The notes under the pieces were generated by a model. It saw only the letters and a program-made list of their open reading frames with translations, had not been told where the DNA came from and made no database searches. Positions 26,328 to 36,199 of a stretch of DNA of 64,000 nt are shown piece by piece. The position numbers and the translations under genes were made by a program. Numbering within the stretch: the first letter of the stretch is position 1; each line of letters starts with the position of its first letter. Source of the stretch: Roseobacter litoralis Och 149. GTDB lineage: Bacteria > Pseudomonadota > Alphaproteobacteria > Rhodobacterales > Rhodobacteraceae. The DNA lies in contig NC_015730.1 of assembly GCF_000154785.2 (NCBI RefSeq), forward strand, positions 2,480,001 to 2,544,000, read 5' to 3'.

Positions 26328-27356
26328 TCACGGAAACAACGGTGCCATCATCAGCCCCTCGGTCTCCTCAATATTTAACATCAGGTTCGCATTTTGCAAC
26401 GCCTGACCGCTTGAGCCCTTGGTCAGGTTGTCCAGCGCCGCCACCACCAGCGCACGGTCCGGCTGCCTGTCCGCAACAACGCCGATATGGCAGAAATTTG
26501 AACCCCTTACGTGCCGCGTGCTTGGCGTTTGACCGAGGGGCAATACGTCGACAAACGGCTCGTTTGCATAGGCTTGCGACAATGTGTCGTGGATCTGCGC
26601 CGCGTCACCGCGCAGATATCCGGTTCCAAGAATGCCCCGGTTGGCCGGGATGAGATGCGGTGTAAACTGGACCTGAACCGGCCGTCCCGCGATCTGTGAA
26701 AACTCCTGATCAAATTCACCGAGGTGCCGGTGCGTGCTGCCCGTTGCATAGGCGTGGTAGCCTTCGGACAGCTCTGCGTGCAGCAGGTTCTCTTTGAGGC
26801 TGCGCCCCGCCCCGGAAACCGCGCACTTCAAATCCAGAATGATATTGTCCAGATCAATGACACCTGCGGCAATCAAGGGGCGCAGCATATATTGACCCGT
26901 CGCCGCGTTGCACCCGGTGCCTGCAACCAGCCGCGCGGTTTTTATGTCATCGCGATAGAATTCCGTCAGCCCATAGACCGCCTCGGCTTGTTGCGTCAGT
27001 GCTGAATGTTTGTTGCCGTACCACTTTTCGTAGTCATCCGGATCGCGCAGCCGAAAATCCGCGCTGAGGTCGACGACTTTAAGGTCCGGGGGCAATGCCG
27101 CAATTACGCTTTGGCTGGTCTTGTGCGGCAAGGCGCAAAAACACAAATCGATGTTTGCAAAGTCAATCTGATCTATTTGCAAAAGCGTTGGCAGGTCCAG
27201 ATGACGCAAGTGTGGAAACACCTGCGCGACTGATTGGCCCGCTTTCGAAAAAGCTCCCAATGCAGTAATTTTTAGCGAAGAATGCCCCGCAATCAAGCGG
27301 ATCAGTTCGGCGCCTGTATAACCAGAGGCACCAAGAATAGCGATGGAGTAAGTCAT
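26328..27356 (-). CDS. argC: N-acetyl-gamma-glutamyl-phosphate reductase
   Basis: Reduces N-acetylglutamyl phosphate to the semialdehyde in arginine synthesis. The 342-residue protein has an N-terminal NADP-binding fold ([16 protein letters not shown]), [22 protein letters not shown], the catalytic Cys in [12 protein letters not shown] near 149, and the His-containing [11 protein letters not shown]. The length is typical. It lies 30 bp after murI and 7 bp before ccmE, so the three are likely one transcript. Confidence 0.95.
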   Translation of the reverse strand: MTYSIAILGASGYTGAELIRLIAGHSSLKITALGAFSKAGQSVAQVFPHLRHLDLPTLLQIDQIDFANIDLCFCALPHKTSQSVIAALPPDLKVVDLSADFRLRDPDDYEKWYGNKHSALTQQAEAVYGLTEFYRDDIKTARLVAGTGCNAATGQYMLRPLIAAGVIDLDNIILDLKCAVSGAGRSLKENLLHAELSEGYHAYATGSTHRHLGEFDQEFSQIAGRPVQVQFTPHLIPANRGILGTGYLRGDAAQIHDTLSQAYANEPFVDVLPLGQTPSTRHVRGSNFCHIGVVADRQPDRALVVAALDNLTKGSSGQALQNANLMLNIEETEGLMMAPLFP

Positions 27357-27386
27357 GTTGATTGTCCGTCAATAAAGAGTGTCAGA

Positions 27387-28196
27387 TCAGGCGGCTGAAA
27401 ACTCGATACGTCGTCGCAAAAACTGCGTGGCCCGGTCGCTGACACGGCCCGGGTCCCCGGTCGTCAAAAACACAGGGCTGCCCGTCCCGTGCATCTTGGG
27501 GTGCCGTTCGAGGTAGTCGGCCAAACTATCCGCCACCAGATTGGCCTGGCTGAACACGCGCACGTTTTCGCCTAAGGCTTTCTGAAATATGTCCTGCATC
27601 AGAGGATAATGCGTGCAGCCCAGAATTGCCGCGTCAGGTGTCGGCATTTTCCTCTGCAATGCGTCCACATGGCTGCGCACCAGCGCCTCGGCGAGCATCA
27701 TGTCACCGTCCTCAATCGCATCCACAACACCGCCGCAGGCCTGCGCCTCAACATCGACACCAATCGCACGGAACGCGAGCTCGCGCTGAAACGCCCGGCT
27801 GGCCACGGTTGCTGGCGTCGCGAACAGCGCGACATGTTTCACGCCGACCTCTCGTGGCGGCGAATTATCCCCCCACTGCCGTTCCGTCATGGCTTCAATC
27901 AAGGGCACAAAGACACCGAGAACACGCTTGTCGTCCGGCACCCATGACTCCTGCATCCTGCGCAATGCCGCCGCCGAGGCTGTATTGCAGGCGAGGATCA
28001 CCAGATTGCAGCCCGTATCAAACAGACGCGCGACCGACCGACAGGTCAGATCGTAAATGTCATCCGCCGTGCGCACGCCATAAGGCGCATGCGCACTGTC
28101 AGCCAGATAGGCAAAGGACACATCCGGCAGCCGTGTCTGGACCGCATCAAGAACGGTTAGTCCACCGAGCCCACTATCAAAAATTCCAACTGACAT
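27387..28196 (-). CDS. murI: Glutamate racemase
   Basis: Makes D-glutamate for peptidoglycan. The 269-residue protein has [15 protein letters not shown] (Asp near 7), [11 protein letters not shown], the first catalytic Cys in [13 protein letters not shown] (about 69) and the second in [10 protein letters not shown] (about 193). The start ATG at 28196 follows a modest ribosome site. The gene lies between an acyltransferase gene and argC on the same strand. Confidence 0.94.
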   Translation of the reverse strand: MSVGIFDSGLGGLTVLDAVQTRLPDVSFAYLADSAHAPYGVRTADDIYDLTCRSVARLFDTGCNLVILACNTASAAALRRMQESWVPDDKRVLGVFVPLIEAMTERQWGDNSPPREVGVKHVALFATPATVASRAFQRELAFRAIGVDVEAQACGGVVDAIEDGDMMLAEALVRSHVDALQRKMPTPDAAILGCTHYPLMQDIFQKALGENVRVFSQANLVADSLADYLERHPKMHGTGSPVFLTTGDPGRVSDRATQFLRRRIEFSAA

Positions 28197-28220
28197 CTGC
28201 GTTGCGCCTTTTTGGGCACC

Positions 28221-29105
28221 TCATCCGACGCGGTGCCGATCTTCAAATTCATACCCCAGATCAAAGCTCTTTGCTGGATCCGGTGACAGCTCATACGTCG
28301 CTTTTCGCAAGAAATCCATCATCGCTTTGCTGTCTTTTGCCAAAGGGGCCAGAATTTCCGGACCAATTGGCTTGCCGATTGACATGCGAACCGGGGTATC
28401 GACCCTCTTTCCGAACTCGTTGATCAGCAAGCCCATGCGCAGCGTCACATGCATATGACTGGCAATCTGAAACAACCGACTTGTATGCCCGTCAAAGTAG
28501 ATCGGCAGCACCGAGGCCCCGGATTTCGCGATCATTCTGGCCGTAAAGCCACGCCAGCCGGGGTCCATGGGCTTGGAAAACGGCTTGACCGCAGTGCTGA
28601 CCGTACCCCCTGGAAAGACACCGATTGCGCCGCCCTGCGACAGATAGTGCAGGGATTGCTTTCGCGTGGCGATGTTGAGCATGCGCGCTTCTTTGGTGTC
28701 ATCAAAGCTGATCGGCAGCACGATGCGGTTGATATCTTCGGCTTTTCGAAAAACGGAGTTTGCCAGGATTCGGAAATCACCGCGGGTCTGTTCAAGAATG
28801 TGCCCCATCATCAGGCCATCCAGAATTCCGTAGGGATGATTGGCAATCACAACGAGCGGCCCCTCACGTGGGATCAGATCCAGATGCCCTTTCACCAAAT
28901 CCAATGTCAGGCCATAACGCGCGGCCATCACACTAAAAAAATCTTTTCCAGCAGCCACTTCATTCTCATACCCGCGCGCGCGCTTGATGAGGCGCAAACG
29001 CCCCGTGGAGTTCTCCATCAAACGGATCACCGCACGGCCACCTTTGGTTTCAGCGCTATGCGCATAACTGATATCTCGGGTTATGTTGCGGCGCAGCGCA
29101 CCCAT
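28221..29105 (-). CDS. Lysophospholipid acyltransferase family protein
   Basis: A 294-residue PlsC-like acyltransferase expected to act at the inner membrane. The catalytic motif is NHPYGILDG, an HX5D form as in the hemolysin-like LPLAT subgroup rather than the HX4D of classical PlsC. The FPxGT-type motif appears as VFPGGTVS near 157, followed by SGASVLPIYFDG. The lipid substrate is not known; ornithine lipid or phosphatidic acid pathways are options. I start at ATG 29105, which has GGAGACTAGG right before it; an in-frame TTG 12 bases earlier is less likely. murI follows after 24 bp. Confidence 0.82.
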   Translation of the reverse strand: MGALRRNITRDISYAHSAETKGGRAVIRLMENSTGRLRLIKRARGYENEVAAGKDFFSVMAARYGLTLDLVKGHLDLIPREGPLVVIANHPYGILDGLMMGHILEQTRGDFRILANSVFRKAEDINRIVLPISFDDTKEARMLNIATRKQSLHYLSQGGAIGVFPGGTVSTAVKPFSKPMDPGWRGFTARMIAKSGASVLPIYFDGHTSRLFQIASHMHVTLRMGLLINEFGKRVDTPVRMSIGKPIGPEILAPLAKDSKAMMDFLRKATYELSPDPAKSFDLGYEFEDRHRVG

Positions 29106-29178
29106 CCTAGTCTCCAAACAATTCGGGGCCGAAGTTAAACACTAGTATTCCCAAATTTTTATGACAATGGGTTAACGA

Positions 29179-32100
29179 TTATTCTGCCGCATCAGCAACA
29201 GCAGGACCACCCACACGGATGACCGACAAAAGCTCTTCGCGCCGTTTCGCCGCCTTTGCTTCGTTGGTCGCTTTTACCGGCCCGAACCCTTTGATTTGAG
29301 CAGGCAATCCCGCCAATGAAACGACCGCATCACGTGTCGCTTGCGTAACCAGCGGGAGAACCTCCGCCATGTCGGCCTCATATTGTTTGATCAGCGCGCG
29401 CTCCATACGACGTTCAGCGGTGTATCCAAAAGGATCAAACGGGGTTCTGCGTAAGAACTTCAACTTGGCCAGCAACCGCAATGGGGTTTCGAGCCGGGGG
29501 CCAAATTCCCGCTTTTGTGGCCGCCCGTCTGGCCCGGTCTTTGACATCAGCGGTGGCGCGAGGTTGAAACTGAGCTTGAAATCACCTTCAAACTCAACTT
29601 TTGCCTTTTCCCGGCTTGTGATCAAAAGCCGTGCGACTTCGTATTCGTCCTTGTAGGCCAGCACCTTGTGATACCCAATTAAAGCGGCTTCCTTGATCGC
29701 ATTGTCATCAATCCTATCCAATAACTTGAGGTAGCGCCGCGCAAGACGCCCGTTTTGATAGGCCTTGAGGTGGGCAGCCCGGAACGCGATTTTCTCCGCC
29801 TGTGTCTTGGGCAAAGCCACAACGTTGGATGTCGTCAGGGCACGCGCTTGTTCACCATGCAAAACGGCCCACCGTCCCACATCAAACGCACGCAGGTTTT
29901 TATCAACCGCGGCACCATTCAGTTCAACCGCCTGTCTCAACGCCGCCTCGCTCAGCGGGACATGCCCTTGTTGCCAAGCGGCCCCCAGCATCATCATGTT
30001 GGAAAAAATCGAATCTCCCAACACGACGCGCGCGAGCTCTGAGGCATCGAAAAGATCCAGTCGCGACTGCAGGCGTGCTTCAAGTGCGAGTGTCAACCGC
30101 TCGCTGGGCAGTCGAAACTCAGTGTCACGGGTAAAGTCACCAGTGATGATTTCATGGCTGTTCACAACAGCCCCTGTTTTTCCCGCCGAGGTCAGCCCGA
30201 GGGTCTTTGCCCCTGCAGATACCACCAGATCACCCCCGATCAGCGCATGCGCTTCACCTGCAGATACGCGGATCGCCTTGATATCGCTCGGCTTATTTGC
30301 AAGACGACAGTGGATGTGTACCGCACCGCCCTTTTGGGCGAGGCCTGCCATTTCCATGACACCGGCCCCTTTGCCGTCGATGAAGGCCGCCTGCGCCAGA
30401 ATCGCACCGATGGTGACGACACCGGTGCCACCGACCCCGGTGATCACGATGTTCCATGTGCTTTCAATCTGCGGCAGGTCCGGTGGCGGCAGGTCTGGCA
30501 GATCGAACTGCGCTGTGGGCTCTTTGCGAATGCGCGCCCCTTCAAGGGTCACAAAGGATGGGCAAAACCCTTTGATGCAGCTGAAATCCTTGTTGCAGGA
30601 AGACTGATCAATGGCACGCTTTCGCCCCAGCTCGGTGTCCTTCGGTACGATCGAGACGCAATTTGATTGGATTCCGCAATCGCCGCAGCCTTCGCAAACG
30701 TCGGTATTGATGAACAGGCGTTTGTCAGGGTCCGGAAACAGACCCCGTTTACGCCGGCGCCGTTTTTCCGCCGCGCAGGTCTGAATATACACGATGACAG
30801 ACACACCAGAGGTCTTTGCAAACCTTTCCTGAACAGTTTGCAAATCCGCGCGCTCATGCAGCTCGACGTCTTTATAGGACTGCAAATCCACGTCTTCTTT
30901 ATCATCATAGACAACGGCAAGCGTGACGACACCCATCGCACGCACCTCCTGCACAATCCGGGAGGCGGTAAGACCACCGTCGTTGCCCTGCCCCCCCGTC
31001 ATCGCGACAGCATCATTATAGAGTATCTTGTAGGTGATGTTCGTACCCGCACTGACGGCGGCACGGATCGCCTGAATGCCCGAGTGGTTATAGGTCCCAT
31101 CCCCGATGTTCTGAAAGACATGGGTGCGGGTGGAAAACGGCGCTTCGCCAATCCAATTGGCCCCCTCACCGCCCATATGCGTAAAGCCCAGCGTTTCACG
31201 GTCCATCCACTGCGCCATGAAATGACAGCCGATACCGGCGTAGGCGCGTGAGCCTTCAGGCACTTTGGTTGATGAATTATGGGGGCATCCGGAACAGAAA
31301 TAGGGCAAACGCGCCGCGATTTCCTCAGCGTTATCCGCCCGCTGCGCATCTTCCAAGGTGGCAAGACCCGCCGCAATCCCATCGGTGTTGCGCCCCTCAT
31401 CGAGCAGCAGACCACCCAATTTCAGCGCAATCTCAATGGGATCAAGCGCCCATTTGGCCGCAAAGAATGGCGCACCATCGCGCGTCCCGCCGACCACCCG
31501 CCGCCCGGCACGGTTGTCAAACAACGCCTCCTTGATCTGCACCTCGATCAATTTGCGTTTTTCTTCAATAACGACAATCAGATCAAGCCCGTCTGCCCAA
31601 GGCTCAAACCCCTTGATGTCCAAAGGCCATGTTTGCCCGATCTTATAGGTGGTCACCCCAATTCTGTCGGCTTCGGCCGCATCAATGTTGAGCAGGCTCA
31701 ACGCATGCTCAAGATCCAGCCAGTTCTTGCCAGCTGCAACGAAACCGATTTTGGCACCGGGCTTGCCCCACACCCGCTTGTCCATTTTATTCGCATGCGC
31801 GAAGGCTTCGGCGGCATAACGCTTGTAGTCGATCAGGCGGGCTTCCTGTTCGATCCGTTCGTCCACAAGGCGGATGTTCAGGCCGCCATCCGGCATGTCG
31901 AAAGCGGGTGTGACGAAATTATAGCGCTCCAGCCCCGTCTCAACGACACTTGTGACTTCGACGGTGTCTTTCATGGTTTTCACACCGACCCACAGGCCCG
32001 CAAACCGGCTGAGCGCAAATCCATAAAGCCCGTAGTCCAGTATTTCCTGCACACCCGCAGGGCTGACAATCGGCATATAGGCGTCAACAAGCGCCATTTC

Positions 32101-32577
32101 TGATTGGTGCAGCACGGTCGAGCTTTCGCCGGTATGATCATCCCCCATGGCCATCAGAACACCGCCGAATTTCGACGTTCCGGCCATATTCGCGTGGCGC
32201 ATCACATCACCAGAGCGATCGACCCCCGGCCCCTTGCCGTACCAAAGCCCGAAAACGCCGTCGTACCTGCCCTCACCGCGCAGTTCAGCTTGCTGGCTGC
32301 CCCAAAGAGCGGTCGCGGCGAGGTCTTCGTTCAGGCCGGGCTGAAAGGTGATGTCATGGGCAGTGAGCGGTTGCGCCGCACGCTGCATCTGCATATCGAC
32401 AGCCCCCAATGGTGACCCTCGATACCCCGTCACAAGCCCCGCCGTGTTGAGACCCTCTGCCCGGTCCCGCGCCTTTTGCATCAACATCAACCGGACAAGC
32501 GCTTGGGTGCCATTCAGCAGAACCGGAGACTTCTCCAGATCATAGCGATCGTTGAGCGTTATTTTCTCGGAGCTCAT
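29179..32577 (-). CDS. Indolepyruvate ferredoxin oxidoreductase, fused IorA-IorB type
   Basis: Oxidatively decarboxylates aryl-pyruvates to aryl-acetyl-CoA and passes electrons to ferredoxin. The 1,132-residue single chain holds an alpha-type thiamine diphosphate region (VTGYRGSPLGAVDMQM at the start, GEGANWIGEAPF and GDGTYNHSGIQ mid-protein), a Cys cluster for iron-sulfur binding near 635-690 (NTDVCEGCGDCGIQSNC, then SCNKDFSCIKGFCPS), and a gamma-type domain (TGVGGTGVVTIGAILAQAA). The start ATG at 32577 has a near-perfect GAGGAGGT site. It diverges from a LysR gene, which may control it. This fused form is common in aerobic proteobacteria. Confidence 0.92.
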   Translation of the reverse strand: MSSEKITLNDRYDLEKSPVLLNGTQALVRLMLMQKARDRAEGLNTAGLVTGYRGSPLGAVDMQMQRAAQPLTAHDITFQPGLNEDLAATALWGSQQAELRGEGRYDGVFGLWYGKGPGVDRSGDVMRHANMAGTSKFGGVLMAMGDDHTGESSTVLHQSEMALVDAYMPIVSPAGVQEILDYGLYGFALSRFAGLWVGVKTMKDTVEVTSVVETGLERYNFVTPAFDMPDGGLNIRLVDERIEQEARLIDYKRYAAEAFAHANKMDKRVWGKPGAKIGFVAAGKNWLDLEHALSLLNIDAAEADRIGVTTYKIGQTWPLDIKGFEPWADGLDLIVVIEEKRKLIEVQIKEALFDNRAGRRVVGGTRDGAPFFAAKWALDPIEIALKLGGLLLDEGRNTDGIAAGLATLEDAQRADNAEEIAARLPYFCSGCPHNSSTKVPEGSRAYAGIGCHFMAQWMDRETLGFTHMGGEGANWIGEAPFSTRTHVFQNIGDGTYNHSGIQAIRAAVSAGTNITYKILYNDAVAMTGGQGNDGGLTASRIVQEVRAMGVVTLAVVYDDKEDVDLQSYKDVELHERADLQTVQERFAKTSGVSVIVYIQTCAAEKRRRRKRGLFPDPDKRLFINTDVCEGCGDCGIQSNCVSIVPKDTELGRKRAIDQSSCNKDFSCIKGFCPSFVTLEGARIRKEPTAQFDLPDLPPPDLPQIESTWNIVITGVGGTGVVTIGAILAQAAFIDGKGAGVMEMAGLAQKGGAVHIHCRLANKPSDIKAIRVSAGEAHALIGGDLVVSAGAKTLGLTSAGKTGAVVNSHEIITGDFTRDTEFRLPSERLTLALEARLQSRLDLFDASELARVVLGDSIFSNMMMLGAAWQQGHVPLSEAALRQAVELNGAAVDKNLRAFDVGRWAVLHGEQARALTTSNVVALPKTQAEKIAFRAAHLKAYQNGRLARRYLKLLDRIDDNAIKEAALIGYHKVLAYKDEYEVARLLITSREKAKVEFEGDFKLSFNLAPPLMSKTGPDGRPQKREFGPRLETPLRLLAKLKFLRRTPFDPFGYTAERRMERALIKQYEADMAEVLPLVTQATRDAVVSLAGLPAQIKGFGPVKATNEAKAAKRREELLSVIRVGGPAVADAAE

Positions 32578-32624
32578 CTGATACCTCCTCAGCGGGCGCG
32601 CAGGATCGCACCTTTTCTTCAATA

Positions 32625-32637
32625 ATAGGTCACCTAT
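32625..32637. promoter_or_regulatory. Palindromic operator candidate between indolepyruvate oxidoreductase and LysR genes
   Basis: ATAGGTCACCTAT is a perfect palindrome around a central C, 48 bp upstream of the oxidoreductase ATG in the 168-bp divergent region. It resembles the dyad half-sites recognised by LysR-type regulators, though it is shorter than the T-N11-A form. Confidence 0.4.
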
Positions 32638-32745
32638 GCTGACATGCCTAGGAAAATTTACGCGAATTCACGCTTTCCCGATCGCCGCCCCTGTCTTTCG
32701 TGCCGAGATAGCGCTACCACACTGACAGTGATCGAGAGAGTAGAT

Positions 32746-33651
32746 ATGGATTGGGACAAGCTTAGAATATTTCATGCCGTCGCAGATGCGGGATCGCTGA
32801 CACACGCCGGTGACAAGTTGAATCTGTCTCAATCCGCGGTCAGCCGTCAGATCCGCGGGCTTGAGGAATCATTGAATGCGACCCTGTTCCACCGGCATGC
32901 GCGGGGCCTGATCCTCACCGAACAGGGCGAGTTGTTGTTTGACGCAACGGCCGCCATGACACGGCGCCTTGATACGGCGTCCGCGCGCATTCGCGACAGC
33001 GAAGAAGAGGTATTCGGTGAGTTACGCGTGACGACCACCACAGGCTTTGGTACATTATGGCTGGCGCCGCGCCTGCCCAAGCTTTATGAAAAATACCCCG
33101 ATCTCAAAGTTGATCTGATGCTCGAAGAGCGCGTTCTGGACCTGCCAATGCGCGAGGCGGACGTGGCGATCCGCATGAAGGAACCCAGCCAGGCCGATCT
33201 GATCCGCAAGAAACTGATGATGATCCGTATGTGCCTTTACGCCACGCCGGATTATCTGGCTGACTACGCCGCACCACAGACGATCGAAGAGATCAAAGAC
33301 CACCGCCTGATTTGCCAAAACATCGACAGTGATCAGGTCGGCGCAGGTCGAAGCCTCGTGCAGCATCTCATGACGCAGAACATCCGCTCGATGCTGACGG
33401 TGAACAACTATTATGGCGTTTTGCAGGGCGTTTTGCAGAATCTGGGGATCGGCGTCCTACCTGACTATGTGACCGAGGATTTCCCTGACCTCGTGCGGGT
33501 GCTGCCTGATCTGAGCTCTGCTGACGTGCCTGTGTTCCTCGCTTATCCGGAAGAGTTGCGCCAATCGCAGCGGGTTTCTGCCTTCAAGGACTTTGTGCAG
33601 GATGAAATCATCAGCTATCGCAAAAGACTACGCGCAAATTCCGGCGCCTGA
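32746..33651 (+). CDS. LysR family transcriptional regulator
   Basis: A 301-residue regulator. The winged helix-turn-helix is at the N-terminus (DKLRIFHAVADAGSLTHAGD, then LNLSQSAVSRQIRGLE) and the periplasmic-binding-like effector domain covers about 90-295 (LRVTTTTGFGTLWLAPRLPK). I start at ATG 32746, where the HTH begins; the longer open frame upstream is not LysR-like. It is divergent from the indolepyruvate oxidoreductase gene, the usual arrangement of a LysR protein with its target, so aryl-pyruvate or amino-acid control is a reasonable inference. The effector is unknown. Confidence 0.92.
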   Translation: MDWDKLRIFHAVADAGSLTHAGDKLNLSQSAVSRQIRGLEESLNATLFHRHARGLILTEQGELLFDATAAMTRRLDTASARIRDSEEEVFGELRVTTTTGFGTLWLAPRLPKLYEKYPDLKVDLMLEERVLDLPMREADVAIRMKEPSQADLIRKKLMMIRMCLYATPDYLADYAAPQTIEEIKDHRLICQNIDSDQVGAGRSLVQHLMTQNIRSMLTVNNYYGVLQGVLQNLGIGVLPDYVTEDFPDLVRVLPDLSSADVPVFLAYPEELRQSQRVSAFKDFVQDEIISYRKRLRANSGA

Positions 33652-33710
33652 CCTGGCGAGACATGCGTACGGCGCATAGCGGGCATGACGTCATTTGTAC
33701 ACAAACTGCC

Positions 33711-33739
33711 TTGAATGCGGGCAGCTTGCCTATTAATTC
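33711..33739 (+). promoter_or_regulatory. Possible promoter of the small RNA before purL
   Basis: TTGAAT (33711-33716), 17 bp, TAATTC (33734-33739, overlapping TATTAA at 33731). Initiation would fall near 33745, just where the first hairpin of the candidate RNA starts. Confidence 0.4.
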
Positions 33740-33740
33740 A

Positions 33741-33824
33741 GAGTTGTGAAGACGGCGCGGCTTGCGCGCACTCTTCACACCTCCCTGTTGGACTTGGCCG
33801 AGCCTCGCGCTCGGCCTTTTTTTT
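33741..33824 (+). ncRNA. Candidate ~80-nt small RNA with anti-Shine-Dalgarno linker
   Basis: Two strong hairpins lie in tandem in the 284-bp gap between lysR and purL. Hairpin 1 (33746-33778) pairs GTGAAGA with TCTTCAC and, after a 2x2 internal loop, GCGCG with CGCGC around a 5-nt loop. Hairpin 2 is a textbook terminator (33796-33816 plus T8). The 17-nt linker contains CCTCCC (33780-33785), complementary to ribosome binding sites, as in several alphaproteobacterial trans-acting RNAs. A promoter-like sequence ends just before hairpin 1. It could instead be the processed 3' end of the lysR message; no known Rfam family is assigned here. Confidence 0.55.
33796..33824 (+). terminator. Rho-independent terminator upstream of purL
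   Basis: GGCCGAG (33796-33802) pairs perfectly with CTCGGCC (33810-33816) around a 7-nt loop and is followed by eight T residues (33817-33824). It ends the candidate small RNA and any read-through from lysR. Confidence 0.92.
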
Positions 33825-33935
33825 GCACAGTTGCCCACACACTGAACATCGCCTTGGCAGGATCGCCTCTTTCCCCCGCGCGCGCAGGCCTGTAAGAGGA
33901 CGCCAAGTTTTGCCAGCCGGGGGACAATAAGGCCT

Positions 33936-36095
33936 ATGCAAGAGCCTGCCATCACATCAGACCTGATTGCCAGCCACGGGCTCAGCCCTGACGAATATGA
34001 TCGCATCCTCGATATCGTAGGACGCACGCCGACCTTCACGGAACTCGGCATTTTTTCGGCCATGTGGAATGAGCATTGTTCGTATAAGTCATCGAAAAAA
34101 TGGCTGCGCACGCTGCCCACGACCGGCCCTCAGGTCATTTGCGGGCCGGGCGAAAACGCAGGGATCGTCGATATTGGCGACGGTCAGGCCGTGGTCTTCA
34201 AGATGGAAAGCCATAACCACCCCAGCTATATCGAGCCCTATCAAGGTGCGGCCACCGGTGTTGGCGGCATCCTGCGCGATGTCTTTACCATGGGCGCGCG
34301 CCCGATCGCAGCGATGAACTCGCTCAGTTTCGGCGAAATCAGCCACCCCAAGACACGACAGCTGGTCAACGGCGTGGTTGCGGGCGTGGGCGGATATGGC
34401 AATTGCTTTGGCGTTCCGACCGTCGGCGGCGAGGTGCGGTTTGATCCGGCTTATAATGGCAACTGCCTTGTGAATGCCTTTGCCGCCGGTTTGGCAGACA
34501 CGGACAAGATTTTCTATTCCGCCGCCTCGGGCGTCGGCATGCCGGTGGTCTATCTGGGTGCCAAGACGGGTCGGGACGGTGTTGGTGGGGCAACCATGGC
34601 CTCCGCCGAATTCGACGATACCATCGAGGAAAAGCGGCCCACGGTGCAAGTCGGTGACCCCTTCACGGAAAAGCGCCTGATGGAAGCCACGCTGGAATTG
34701 ATGCAGACCGGGGCGGTGATCTCTATTCAGGATATGGGCGCCGCAGGGCTGACCTGTTCCGCGGTCGAAATGGGCGACAAGGGCAATCTGGGCGTACGGC
34801 TCGATCTGGAAAAAGTACCGGTGCGCGAAGAGGCGATGACCGCCTATGAAATGATGCTGTCGGAAAGTCAGGAACGCATGCTGATGGTGCTGCGCCCCGA
34901 GTTGGAACAGGAAGCCAAAGCCGTCTTCGACAAATGGGACCTCGATTTCGCCATCGTCGGTGAAACCATTGCCGAGGATCGGTTTCTCATCGTCCACAAT
35001 GGTGAGGTCAAAGCCGACCTGCCGCTCAAGACGCTGGCCGGCACCGCCCCCGAATATGACCGGCCTTGGGTTGCGGCACCCGCCGCTGACCCGCTCGGTG
35101 ATGTGCCGGATGTGGACCCGATTGACGGTCTGCGCGCCTTGATCAGCAGCCCCAATTACGCGGCAAAGGACTGGGTGTTCACCCAATATGACACGATGGT
35201 CATGGCTGATACAGTGCGCATTCCCGGCATTGGCGCGGGCATTGTGCGCGTGCATGGCACCGACAAGGCGCTCGCTTTTACCTCGGATGTGACGCCGCGC
35301 TACGTCAAAGCCAACCCGGTTGAGGGCGGCAAACAGGCTGTGGCCGAAGCCTATCGCAACCTGTCGGCGGTTGGCGCCACGCCCCTTGCGACGACCGACA
35401 ATATGAATTTCGGCAACCCCGAAAAGCCCGAGATCATGGGCCAGTTCGTCGGCGCGATCAAAGGCATCTCGGCGGCGGTCGCAGCACTGGATATGCCCAT
35501 CGTGTCGGGCAATGTGTCTTTATATAATGAAACCGATGGCACCGCGATCTTGCCCACACCGACCATCGGGGCCGTTGGTCTGATCGCGCACCTCGATGAC
35601 GTAATCGGTTGCGACGTGCGCGACGGACATGTGGCGCTGGTGCTGGGCGAGACGCACGGCCACCTTGGTCAATCCGCGATCCTGTCCGAAGTCTATAACC
35701 GCGCCGAGGGCGACGCCCCGCCGGTGGACCTTGATCAGGAAAAGGCGCATGGCGATTTCATCCGGGCAAACCGCGCCTACATTAAGGCCTGCACGGATTT
35801 ATCCGACGGCGGGTTGGCTTTGGCGGCCTTTGAATTGGCCGAAGGCGCGGGCGTTGGTGTCTGTCTTGACGCCAGCGATACCCCAACACTTTTCGGCGAA
35901 GATCAGGGCAGATACCTGATTGCCTGCAATTTCGATCAGGCCGAAGCATTGATGATCGCGGCAAATCAGGCGGGTCTGACCCTGACATCGGTCGGGAAAT
36001 TCACCGGCCATGCGGTGCGGTTTGGCGCGTCCAGCGCTGCCTTGTCCGAACTATCCGACGTCTATCGCCGGAGTTTTGGCGCGGCACTGGCCTAA
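33936..36095 (+). CDS. purL: Phosphoribosylformylglycinamidine synthase subunit PurL
   Basis: The synthetase subunit that converts FGAR to FGAM in purine synthesis, working with PurS and PurQ, which are not in this window. The 719-residue length is that of the small PurL form. Visible motifs are [15 protein letters not shown] (about 45), [24 protein letters not shown] (split around 90), [29 protein letters not shown] and [13 protein letters not shown]. The ATG at 33936 lies 110 bp after the small-RNA terminator. The stop codon coincides with the left edge of a long inverted repeat. Confidence 0.96.
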   Translation: MQEPAITSDLIASHGLSPDEYDRILDIVGRTPTFTELGIFSAMWNEHCSYKSSKKWLRTLPTTGPQVICGPGENAGIVDIGDGQAVVFKMESHNHPSYIEPYQGAATGVGGILRDVFTMGARPIAAMNSLSFGEISHPKTRQLVNGVVAGVGGYGNCFGVPTVGGEVRFDPAYNGNCLVNAFAAGLADTDKIFYSAASGVGMPVVYLGAKTGRDGVGGATMASAEFDDTIEEKRPTVQVGDPFTEKRLMEATLELMQTGAVISIQDMGAAGLTCSAVEMGDKGNLGVRLDLEKVPVREEAMTAYEMMLSESQERMLMVLRPELEQEAKAVFDKWDLDFAIVGETIAEDRFLIVHNGEVKADLPLKTLAGTAPEYDRPWVAAPAADPLGDVPDVDPIDGLRALISSPNYAAKDWVFTQYDTMVMADTVRIPGIGAGIVRVHGTDKALAFTSDVTPRYVKANPVEGGKQAVAEAYRNLSAVGATPLATTDNMNFGNPEKPEIMGQFVGAIKGISAAVAALDMPIVSGNVSLYNETDGTAILPTPTIGAVGLIAHLDDVIGCDVRDGHVALVLGETHGHLGQSAILSEVYNRAEGDAPPVDLDQEKAHGDFIRANRAYIKACTDLSDGGLALAAFELAEGAGVGVCLDASDTPTLFGEDQGRYLIACNFDQAEALMIAANQAGLTLTSVGKFTGHAVRFGASSAALSELSDVYRRSFGAALA

Positions 36096-36199
36096 AGCGT
36101 CATGCGAGAAAACTGAATCACATAAAGCTGCCTGAAATCAAAGATTTCAACGCGTTACATGATGCTAAAAAGTTGCATGTATTTCGTCAGACGCTCTAG
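36092..36199. repeat. Long imperfect palindrome between purL and the VWA gene
   Basis: The arms at 36092-36110 and 36181-36199 are inverted copies sharing CTA-x-AGCGTC and CGA-type blocks, and the centre has a perfect 7-bp hairpin (TGAAATC-AAA-GATTTCA, 36133-36149). The element fills the whole convergent gap from stop codon to stop codon. It may be a bidirectional terminator or a dispersed intergenic repeat; I find no second copy in this window. Confidence 0.5.

Noticed and set aside
34089..35255. A 388-codon antisense frame inside purL
   Set aside because: Fully covered by purL on the opposite strand and without family features.
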